A stretch of DNA of 33,552 nucleotides. Source: a virus. Made by a program: the position numbers and the translations under genes. Below, piece after piece: positions 28,706 to 33,552 of the stretch. Every line of letters starts with the position of its first letter. The stretch's first letter is position 1. The notes beneath the pieces are model-generated. The model ran no database searches. It saw only the letters and a program-made list of their open reading frames with translations, and was not told the origin of the DNA. Where the stretch lies: IMG/VR virus record IMGVR_UViG_3300020202_000175, positions 1 through 33,552 of that record; one strand, written 5' to 3'.

Positions 28706-29080
28706 TTAACGGCACCAATCATTCTTGGCGTGTGGCGACCAGATCACCGCAAGGCTCTCCTCGATAAGGATGCTTTCGGCAGTTCGCCCATCCGGCATCT
28801 TGACGCGCACTAACGGGCGCCTGTGCTTGTCGCTCACACCCGAATGCTCAATGACGACTCCCGGCTTTGATATCAGCTCGGTGAGCCGCGCCTTGGCCTT
28901 CTTGGCAAGGATGCGCTCGCGATCACAACGGGCCTTTCTAAGTTCCGGGGTATCGATTCCGGATTTGTAGGGGATGCCGTCGCCAAGCAGGCGCATGAGC
29001 TGCCCATCGCAGCGGATAGTATCCCCGTCCACAACGGCCAAAGACCAACAGGATAGAACCAGCGCGGCGGCAGTCAGCAT
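28706..29080 (-). CDS. Thermonuclease (SNase)-like protein with N-terminal export signal
   Basis: The 124-residue minus-strand product carries the staphylococcal-nuclease pattern: VVDGDTIRC (residues 16-24), R30 in MRLLG, E46 in GIDTPE, and R87/R88 in DKHRRPLV. These correspond to the catalytic Asp/Arg/Glu/Arg set. The first 15 residues (MLTAAALVLSCWSLA) are hydrophobic, so the protein is probably exported to the periplasm. There is a short insertion (DGIPYKS) between the LLG and GIDTPE motifs. The missing acidic C-terminal extension and the small size are usual for phage and plasmid relatives. It may degrade DNA or RNA outside the cytoplasm. Confidence 0.75.
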   Translation of the reverse strand: MLTAAALVLSCWSLAVVDGDTIRCDGQLMRLLGDGIPYKSGIDTPELRKARCDRERILAKKAKARLTELISKPGVVIEHSGVSDKHRRPLVRVKMPDGRTAESILIEESLAVIWSPHAKNDWCR

Positions 29081-29109
29081 CCGGCGACCATATCAGCCCT
29101 GCGCAAAGC

Positions 29110-29298
29110 CTAGCCGTAGGAAATCTTGACCGTGCCTTCGGTAAAGATGGGATCGACCTCTAGTTCGTCGCCCTTCTCGTTCCGGACGCGGTAGGTTGGT
29201 CGGCCGGGCTGTGAAGTAGCAACGACGCGCTCGCTCTTCTCGATGAAATCGGCCAGCGGATCGACAATCTTGATGGTTTCGAGGGCGCTGTTGGTCAT
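29110..29298 (-). CDS. Small hypothetical protein on the minus strand
   Basis: The 62-residue product begins MTNSALETIKIVDPLADFIE and continues with RVVATSQPGRPTYRVRNEKG and DELEVDPIFTEGTVKISYG, a compact beta-rich pattern. ATG 29298 has AAGG 7 bases before it. A longer frame in another reading frame spans the same DNA but looks random and is rejected. It is likely transcribed with the downstream thermonuclease gene, 29 bases away. It diverges from the lysis cassette across a 94-base gap. Function unknown. Confidence 0.6.
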   Translation of the reverse strand: MTNSALETIKIVDPLADFIEKSERVVATSQPGRPTYRVRNEKGDELEVDPIFTEGTVKISYG

Positions 29299-29392
29299 TC
29301 GCGAACCTTAACATAACGCGCTTAGCGGCGCAAAGCCCGCACACTTTCGCACCCCATCAACGACTCTGCCGGAAACGGCGGAAGGAGAACGC

Positions 29393-30148
29393 ATGGACCT
29401 TTCATTCAAGGGCCGCGCAAAGCGCATTGACGACATCGACCTTCCGAAACTCGGCCACCGCATGGGAGTCGGTGAGGATGAGCTGCACGCTTTCATCGAT
29501 GCCGAGACGCGCGGAACAGGCTTCGATTCCGAGGGTCGCCCGCGCATCCTTTTCGAGCGGCACAAGTTCTTCAAGTACGTCCCTGCGGCAAAGCGAGCTG
29601 AGGCGATAAAGGCGGGCCTCGCCAGTCGTCTGGCGGGCGGCTACGGCAAGGAAAGCGAGCAGTACGGCAAGCTACTCCGCGCGATCGCCATCGACAAGAC
29701 GGCAGCGCTGTTTTCCTGCTCGTGGGGCCTCGCCCAGGTCATGGGCTTCAACCACAAGGCGGCTGGCTACACCTCGGTTGAGGAGATGGTTGCCGCGTTC
29801 ATGGATGACGAGGAAGAACACCTCGAAGCCGCGGTCAACTTCATCCTCTTCAACAAGCTGGACGATGAGCTTCGCGCCCACAACTGGGCCGCGTTCGCCA
29901 AGGGCTACAACGGCGAGAATTACCGCATCAATCGGTACGACGAGAAGCTCGCGGAAGCTTATGTTAAGTGGAAGCGCATCAAGGACACGGCCTGGTCGCC
30001 CAACGCCGTCGAGCCTCCCAAGCCCCCCATCCCCCGCCCGGATGACGAGCCAGACCCGATTGCGGTCGAGCCTGATGCCGCGCCGACCAAGCGCGGCCTT
30101 TGGGCCTTCATCAAATTCCTCTTCAACGAACTCTTCGGAAGGAACTGA
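29393..30148 (+). CDS. Endolysin: N-acetylmuramidase (DUF3380 type)
   Basis: The 251-residue protein fits the N-acetylmuramidase family: LHAFIDAETRGTGFDSEGRP holds the catalytic Glu (38), SWGLAQVMGFNH (110-121) is the conserved mid-domain motif, and AAFAKGYNGENYRINRYDEK near 180 closes the domain. It cleaves the peptidoglycan glycan strand for host lysis. A Pro-rich linker (about 208-225) leads to an amphipathic or membrane-binding tail (GLWAFIKFLFNELFGRN), which is unusual for an endolysin and could tether it at the membrane. AAGGAGAA precedes ATG 29393. It heads the lysis cassette. Confidence 0.88.
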   Translation: MDLSFKGRAKRIDDIDLPKLGHRMGVGEDELHAFIDAETRGTGFDSEGRPRILFERHKFFKYVPAAKRAEAIKAGLASRLAGGYGKESEQYGKLLRAIAIDKTAALFSCSWGLAQVMGFNHKAAGYTSVEEMVAAFMDDEEEHLEAAVNFILFNKLDDELRAHNWAAFAKGYNGENYRINRYDEKLAEAYVKWKRIKDTAWSPNAVEPPKPPIPRPDDEPDPIAVEPDAAPTKRGLWAFIKFLFNELFGRN

Positions 30149-30150
30149 CC

Positions 30151-30549
30151 ATGGCGCAGAAAGCATCCCTCATCGGTGGCGTCATCGTCACCACCATCCT
30201 CGAAAAGGTGCTCGACAAGGTGCTGAACAGGGTGGCGGCCAGCCCGCACCTGTCGCTTGAGAAAAAGGACGTGGACGCCGTTAAGGAGGTCATCGTCAAG
30301 GAGGTCAATCAGGAAGTCGAGGCCCGCGACAAGTTCGCCACCAACAGCGAGCCGGCGCACAAATCGCCGGTCACGGTCGGCTCGACCACAACGGTTATCG
30401 GCTCCATCCTCATGCTCTGGACCGTGTTCCAGGACGGTGCGCTGTCGGCTGACGAGCAGGTGTTCGCAGCCAGTGCCATTGCCACGCTCATGGGCGCGCT
30501 CTTTGCCCTGTGGGGCCGCTGGATGGCGAAGAAGCCGCTCGGGGAATGA
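30151..30549 (+). CDS. Putative holin-type membrane protein
   Basis: Start ATG 30151, 2 bases after the endolysin stop, with GGAAGGA upstream; an upstream ATG at 30100 is inside the endolysin gene. The 132-residue product has a charged, coiled-coil-like N-terminal half (EKKDVDAVKEVIVKEVNQEV) and two hydrophobic segments near the C-terminus: STTTVIGSILMLWTVF (about 74-89) and QVFAASAIATLMGALFALWG (about 99-118). The size and topology are like holins with two membrane spans and a long cytoplasmic lead. It is probably one of two membrane proteins controlling endolysin action. Confidence 0.68.
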   Translation: MAQKASLIGGVIVTTILEKVLDKVLNRVAASPHLSLEKKDVDAVKEVIVKEVNQEVEARDKFATNSEPAHKSPVTVGSTTTVIGSILMLWTVFQDGALSADEQVFAASAIATLMGALFALWGRWMAKKPLGE

Positions 30550-30550
30550 C

Positions 30551-30850
30551 ATGAGCCCGCGGCTCGTCCTGATCATCCTAATCGCCGCCGCGATCCTGTG
30601 CGGGGTCATGGCGGCCACTACGGCTCAGGAGCAGCGGCCGGGCTGCGCCCCGGAAAAGGAGTTTGTCGAAACGCTCCAGAGGCAATTCAACGAGTTCCGC
30701 GTCCTCGACCTCGACCTCAAAACCGCGCGCGGGAAATTCACCATCACTCGCTCGACCAAGGGGACGTGGACGATCCTCGCCGTTGAGGGGGAGGACTATG
30801 CCTGCATCTTTGCCGCGGGCGAGACCAGTGTCGTGGACCGAGGCATCTAG
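30551..30850 (+). CDS. Small secreted protein of the lysis cassette
   Basis: The start is ATG 30551 (GGGGA 7 bases upstream). The 99-residue product has a signal peptide of about 25 residues (MSPRLVLIILIAAAILCGVM, then AATTAQEQ). The mature part contains PGCAPEKEFVETLQRQFNEF and KGTWTILAVEGEDYACIFAA with GE after it. Cys in a short helix and the late GTWTI...ACxxAAGE motif form a pattern of small periplasmic proteins common in alphaproteobacteria and their prophages. The two cysteines may form a disulfide. It could be a spanin-like or regulatory periplasmic component; there is no catalytic evidence. Confidence 0.7.
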   Translation: MSPRLVLIILIAAAILCGVMAATTAQEQRPGCAPEKEFVETLQRQFNEFRVLDLDLKTARGKFTITRSTKGTWTILAVEGEDYACIFAAGETSVVDRGI

Positions 30851-30851
30851 A

Positions 30852-31028
30852 ATGAACGGGCCAATCATGGACAAGATCACCGCGGGGGTGGCGGCCGGCG
30901 CCGTAGTGTCGCCTTGGTGGTTGCCGGCCATCAAGGCGGTTTCAGACGGCGCTTCGATCGTTCTGCCAATACTCGGGTGCCTCTGGCTCCTCGTGCAGAT
31001 GGTCGCCTTCTTCCGGGGGCGCAAGTAG
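30852..31028 (+). CDS. Small holin-like protein
   Basis: The 58-residue product starts at ATG 30852, 1 base after the previous stop. It is MNGPIMDKITAGVAAGAVVS, then PWWLPAIKAVSDGASIVLPI, followed by LGCLWLLVQMVAFF and a basic end (RGRK). One or two membrane segments with a short basic tail, next to an endolysin, is the usual signature of a small phage holin. Similar small proteins with SPWWLPAI followed by a hydrophobic helix occur in alphaproteobacterial phages. Which of this protein and the earlier membrane protein sets the timing of lysis is unclear. Confidence 0.68.
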   Translation: MNGPIMDKITAGVAAGAVVSPWWLPAIKAVSDGASIVLPILGCLWLLVQMVAFFRGRK

Positions 31029-31031
31029 CGC

Positions 31032-32048
31032 ATGGGAACCCGCCCACTGGCAGACGACAAGAAGCAGGCCGCGCTTGATGCGCTCCAGAAACACGGTTCA
31101 CCCGCCGCAGCATACAAGGCGCTTGGCCTTCCCAAGACAACTTTCGAGCATCATCTGCGAGAGGCCCGCAAGGCTGGCATGTCCCCAACAGTCGAGTTCC
31201 CCGAGTTCGTCACGGAAGGCGATGAAGAGGAGCCGATAGACGAGTTGCTCGACCGCATCCGCAAGGCCTCAGACCGCAAAATCAAGGCCGCGGAAGCCCG
31301 CCGCTGGTTCCCGATCAAGATCCATGAGGATAAGCCTTACGGCCTGCTCTGGTTCGGCGATCCTCACCTCGGCAACGGCAATCAGCGCCTCCTCGACCGC
31401 CATCTGACCGTCGCACGACAAGAGGGCATTTACGGGGCAAACATCGGCGACACCACGGACAATTTCCCGTGGACCGGCAAGCTCGCAAGGCTGTGGGCAG
31501 AGACGGAATTATCGTCCAAATCCGAACGGCGCCTGGCTTCTTGGTTCATGTTCGAAGCCGGCGTGAAATGGCTGGTCTGGCTGCTCGGCAATCATGATGC
31601 CTGGAACGGCGGAACCGAGTTCTACAAGATGCTCGGGGCTCACCATGTCCCGGTGATCGACTGGCGGGCACAGTTCACCATCGTTCACCCGAACGGCTCC
31701 AAGGTGGCTGTGGACGCCGCACACGGGCGCAAGGGCACGTCGATCTACAACCCGACCCACGGCACGCTGCGGGACGCGAAATTCGGCGAGCACGCAGATT
31801 TGTTCGTGTCCGGGCACATCCACACCTTCGGGCTCTTCCGTATCGAGTTCCCGGAGAAGAAAACGCTTACCTGGCTGGCTCAAATCGCCGGCTACAAGTC
31901 GATTGACGACTTCGCTTGGACGAAGGGTTTTCATCCCGCGGAACACGGCGCGGCGATGCTCGCCATCATCGATCCGGAGACGGCCAAGGTCCAGTGCTGG
32001 GAAGACCCGGAAGAGGGCGCTGAATATCTGAAGTGGAAGCGGCGCTGA
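31032..32048 (+). CDS. Phage metallophosphoesterase with N-terminal helix-turn-helix
   Basis: The 338-residue product has all metallophosphoesterase motifs: GDPH (109-112), GDTTDN (139-144), GNHDAW (186-191), AHG (230-232) and SGHIHTFG (260-267). These bind two metals in a calcineurin-like core. The N-terminus (residues about 12-46; KQAALDALQKHGSPAAAYKA then LPKTTFEHHLRE) is a helix-turn-helix of the kind seen in phage proteins, suggesting DNA targeting. Residues 60-100 are an acidic/basic linker. Its substrate could be DNA ends, nucleotides or phosphoproteins. It starts 3 bases after the holin-like gene and begins the last plus-strand gene set. Confidence 0.87.
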   Translation: MGTRPLADDKKQAALDALQKHGSPAAAYKALGLPKTTFEHHLREARKAGMSPTVEFPEFVTEGDEEEPIDELLDRIRKASDRKIKAAEARRWFPIKIHEDKPYGLLWFGDPHLGNGNQRLLDRHLTVARQEGIYGANIGDTTDNFPWTGKLARLWAETELSSKSERRLASWFMFEAGVKWLVWLLGNHDAWNGGTEFYKMLGAHHVPVIDWRAQFTIVHPNGSKVAVDAAHGRKGTSIYNPTHGTLRDAKFGEHADLFVSGHIHTFGLFRIEFPEKKTLTWLAQIAGYKSIDDFAWTKGFHPAEHGAAMLAIIDPETAKVQCWEDPEEGAEYLKWKRR

Positions 32049-32161
32049 AGTGGCTCTACTTCGGCTGGTTCTGCCTCTCGACGTGGCTTGCCCAGAGGAT
32101 GGCGGCGAGCTTGGTGGTGAACCTCATCAGTTCCTTTCGCGGGGCGGTCCATGCCGCCTGA
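32033..32161 (+). CDS. Possible 42-residue membrane microprotein
   Basis: From GTG 32033, within the end of the phosphoesterase gene, an open frame reads MEAALKWLYFGWFCLSTWLA, then QRMAASLVVNLISSF, and stops at TGA 32159-32161. The hydrophobic, Trp-rich segment looks like a transmembrane helix, and the frame fills the gap between two genes. There is no good ribosome site; the call rests on the membrane-like pattern and the position. It could be random. Confidence 0.3.
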   Translation: MEAALKWLYFGWFCLSTWLAQRMAASLVVNLISSFRGAVHAA

Positions 32162-32204
32162 TCCTGACTTCGCCGTCGAAACATTCGGACCACTGGAGAC
32201 CTAC

Positions 32205-32510
32205 ATGCCCGACATCAAGGCAGAGATTGCGGACGAGGCAAAGGCTATCGTCGCTGGAGCTCGACGCAGCGCATATGGCACCCCGGAGAACAACTTCGAG
32301 CGGATCGCGCGGTTCTGGGAGGTCTACTTCATCAATACGGGGCGCCCTGTACGGATCAAGGCTGCCGACATCTCCCCGCTGATGCGGCTGATGAAGGAAG
32401 CCCGGCTGTGCGAGACGCCGGATCATCGCGACAGCTTCGTGGACCTGATCGGCTACACGCTGACTGGCGCCGAAGTGAACGGTCTTCGCCCAAAGGACGC
32501 TGCGCAATGA
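32205..32510 (+). CDS. DUF6378-like protein
   Basis: The chosen start is ATG 32205, which has GGAGA 6 bases upstream; an in-frame ATG at 32151 would add 18 residues (MPPDPDFAVETFGPLETY) but has a weak ribosome site. The product begins MPDIKAEIADEAKAIVAGAR, followed by RSAYGTPENNFERIARFWEV. This Ala-rich helix plus YGxPxxNFxRIAxxW pattern is the DUF6378 signature, a helical domain found in many phages, often fused or adjacent to nucleotide-related genes. The rest (IKAADISPLMRLMKEARLCE, then HRDSFVDLIGYTL) completes the domain. It may resemble the MazG-type all-alpha pyrophosphatases; this relation is a guess. Confidence 0.78.
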   Translation: MPDIKAEIADEAKAIVAGARRSAYGTPENNFERIARFWEVYFINTGRPVRIKAADISPLMRLMKEARLCETPDHRDSFVDLIGYTLTGAEVNGLRPKDAAQ

Positions 32511-32857
32511 AGGTCTACGTCGCTGGCCCGATGCGCGGCATCCCCGAGTTCAATTTCCCCGCCTTCAACGCTGCGACCGCTAAGCTCCGCGCTGAGGGGC
32601 ATACCGTGTTCAACCCGGCCGAGCGCGACAACGAACGCCACGGAAAAGACATCTCGAAAGGCAATGCTGACGGGTGCGAAGAGCGCGCTGCCAAGGATCA
32701 CGGTTTCTCGCTGCGTGAAGCGCTGGCCGACGATACGGCGTGGATATGCCGCGAAGCTGACGCCATTGCGCTCTTGCCTGGCTGGGAGAACAGCAAGGGC
32801 GCTCGCGCTGAGCTGGCTCTTTCCGAAGCGCTCGGGCATTCCGTCATCTACTTGTGA
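32507..32857 (+). CDS. DUF4406 protein (nucleoside deoxyribosyltransferase-like fold)
   Basis: The 116-residue product starts with an ATGA overlap of the previous stop. It opens MKVYVAGPMRGIPEFNFPAF, with the strand-AGPMRG loop of the DUF4406 family, and ends DTAWICREADAIALLPGWEN followed by KGARAELALSEALGHSVIYL. This is the Rossmann-like plan of nucleoside 2-deoxyribosyltransferase relatives, where the D/E and the LLPGWExSxGAxAEL motif lie at the active site. The substrate is unknown; it may modify or salvage nucleotides, in line with the neighbouring DUF6378 and phosphoesterase genes. AAAGGA precedes the start by 9 bases. Confidence 0.85.
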   Translation: MKVYVAGPMRGIPEFNFPAFNAATAKLRAEGHTVFNPAERDNERHGKDISKGNADGCEERAAKDHGFSLREALADDTAWICREADAIALLPGWENSKGARAELALSEALGHSVIYL

Positions 32858-33061
32858 CGGGCCGGCGGGCCGGAAAATCCCCGAACGGTGAAATCTGAGC
32901 CAACCGACCGTCAAATTGACTGGTCGGTGATATTGCCGAGAGGCGAGAGAACGGCGGGAAGGAAATCACCCCCGAAACCCTTGTAACACAAGGGGTTGAT
33001 CCTCGTAAATAGGCCAAAAACGGGCTTGAGGAAATCACCCAATTTTGCTACAAGAATCCAT
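32858..33061. other. Non-coding stretch with palindromes and short direct repeats
   Basis: With element D this is a 339-base gap without a convincing gene. It holds GGGCCGG twice in tandem (near 32859-32873), a near-perfect 26-base palindrome (32903-32928), an 11-base direct repeat GGAAATCACCC (32961-32971 and 33030-33040) and a hairpin CCCTTGT/ACAAGGG with loop AAC (32978-32994). Open frames here look random. The cluster fits a regulatory, replication or attachment region; which one cannot be told from the sequence alone. Confidence 0.45.
32903..32928. promoter_or_regulatory. 26-base near-perfect palindrome (candidate operator)
   Basis: ACCGACC and GGTCGGT are outer arms (7 bases each), with an inner GTCAA and TTGAC around a single A; one T is unpaired. 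Total arm pairing is 12 base pairs per side. It lies in a gene-free stretch after DUF4406. The symmetry resembles a binding site for a dimeric repressor. Confidence 0.45.
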
Positions 33062-33198
33062 GAGGCAGCGGCGTGGAAAGCAGACACGCGCAACCATCTC
33101 CGAGTCGGGATCGTGGTATCCATTCCACGGCGGGCTACAGGGTTCGGCACTGTCGGAGAACTCAAGGCCGTCAGCCGGAGTCGCGCCCGGCCTGCCTC
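33062..33198 (-). repeat. Cloverleaf-like structured element, copy D
   Basis: Read on the minus strand, the 137-base element has the closing arms GAGGCAG (33198-33192) and CTGCCTC (33068-33062), a first hairpin GCCGG/CCGGC and a third hairpin GCGTG/CACGC, as in copy C. The 28-base 3' block GCGTG...CTGCCTC differs from copy C at one base. Its middle arm is longer and itself branched: TCTCCGA (33159-33153) pairs with TCGGAGA (33103-33097), enclosing ACAG/CTGT and CGTGG/CCACG hairpins. It begins on the stop codon of the DUF982 gene. Confidence 0.6.
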
Positions 33199-33442
33199 AT
33201 AGCCGCTCCATCAGGTTCCCCGTAGCCTTTGCCGCTGCTCTAAACGCCTTCCTTGCTTCCTCAGCAGAAGCAATTCCCTCCATATAGGCTGAGCAAACCT
33301 CAACGGCCTTCCTCGACTTTTTCGCATCCCAGCCGTTCATGATGCGAAGAGCCTCGACAGCGTTTGATACGTTTCGGGTGATACCTACTCGTTCACCACG
33401 AACGGGAACAGGAGGGTTCCACCAGCAGAGAGATTCGGTCAT
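33197..33442 (-). CDS. DUF982 family protein
   Basis: The 81-residue minus-strand product fits DUF982, a small domain abundant in Rhizobiales: MTESLCWWNPPVPVRGERVG, then RNVSNAVEALRIMNGWDAKK, and VEVCSAYMEGIASAEEARKA followed by FRAAAKATGN. The pattern W-x-x-PV, RxVxxxxEAL, a cysteine in a helix and FxxAAxxAG is as expected. The family's function is unknown. ATG 33442 has AAGG 7 bases upstream. Element D follows its stop codon directly. This is the clearest marker of a rhizobial-type host. Confidence 0.85.
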   Translation of the reverse strand: MTESLCWWNPPVPVRGERVGITRNVSNAVEALRIMNGWDAKKSRKAVEVCSAYMEGIASAEEARKAFRAAAKATGNLMERL

Positions 33443-33552
33443 GCAGGGCCTTAGCCTAGAACTGGCCGAATGGGAAATTCCTCCTCGAATGTGACCACGC
33501 GGGGCTTGTGGGTGTCTTTCTCCGCGAATATGCCTAGCGTCGCCCAGTCTCA

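Noticed and set aside
32911-33165. 84-codon minus-strand frame across the palindrome-rich gap
   Set aside because: It has no clear start signal and crosses repeats and element D; its composition is not convincing for a protein.
33045-33287. Plus-strand frame across element D and the DUF982 gene
   Set aside because: It overlaps a clear DUF982 gene on the other strand and a structured repeat, and has no ribosome site.
33457-33549. Short protein-like minus-strand frame at the right edge, ending before the DUF982 start
   Set aside because: A stop lies just upstream in frame at the window edge and no start codon with a ribosome site is visible; it may be a gene remnant but cannot be supported.

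Overview
The window is a high-GC, densely packed block of tailed-phage genes, either a free phage or a prophage. The virion genes run capsid and portal, head-tail adaptor, nozzle-like protein, GNAT-like protein and three large internal/ejection proteins. No tape-measure, tail-tube or sheath genes are visible. This points to a short-tailed (podovirus-like) particle with a T7/P22-like late order. The DUF982 gene at the right edge, a family abundant in Rhizobiales, together with the base composition suggests a rhizobial or related alphaproteobacterial host. That host call is inference. No integrase, repressor, DNA polymerase or RNA polymerase lies in the window, so lifestyle cannot be settled.

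Layout. 1-2.6 kb: a truncated ORF, a NusG-like gene, three tRNA genes (Pro-TGG, Arg-CCG, Gln-TTG) and rtcB (RNA ligase). 2.6-3.6 kb: a promoter with an inverted repeat in its spacer, a leader packed with hairpins, and three small genes, two of them preceded by copies of the same structured element. 3.6-7.4 kb: a tail-fibre cassette of four genes sharing repeat modules. 7.4-7.9 kb: two small genes, one a cysteine-rich HiPIP-like protein. 7.9-12.8 kb: small and large terminase, portal and three small genes. 12.8-13.2 kb: one small minus-strand gene, a cloverleaf-like element and a candidate late promoter. 13.2-24.8 kb: scaffold, major capsid, decoration-like protein, terminator, AT-hook protein, adaptor, nozzle-like protein, GNAT-like protein, S74-chaperone protein, lysozyme-bearing internal protein and giant ejection protein. 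24.7-25.3 kb: two minus-strand moron-type genes (membrane protein, lipoprotein). 25.5-28.6 kb: a second fibre cassette with a collar-domain protein, each fibre gene preceded by a terminator. 28.7-29.3 kb: minus-strand thermonuclease-like gene and a small gene. 29.4-31.0 kb: lysis cassette (muramidase, two membrane proteins of holin type, a secreted small protein). 31.0-32.9 kb: metallophosphoesterase, DUF6378 and DUF4406 genes. 32.9-33.5 kb: a palindrome-rich gap, a second cloverleaf-like element and a DUF982 gene.

Most genes on the plus strand overlap by 1-4 bases or nearly touch, so they are probably read as long operons. The most unusual material is non-coding. There are two families of repeated, apparently folded elements: 2795-2867 with 3105-3173, and 13014-13094 with 33062-33198. 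There is also a tRNA trio fused transcriptionally to an RNA-repair ligase. All functional calls come from reading protein motifs by eye; no database search was possible.
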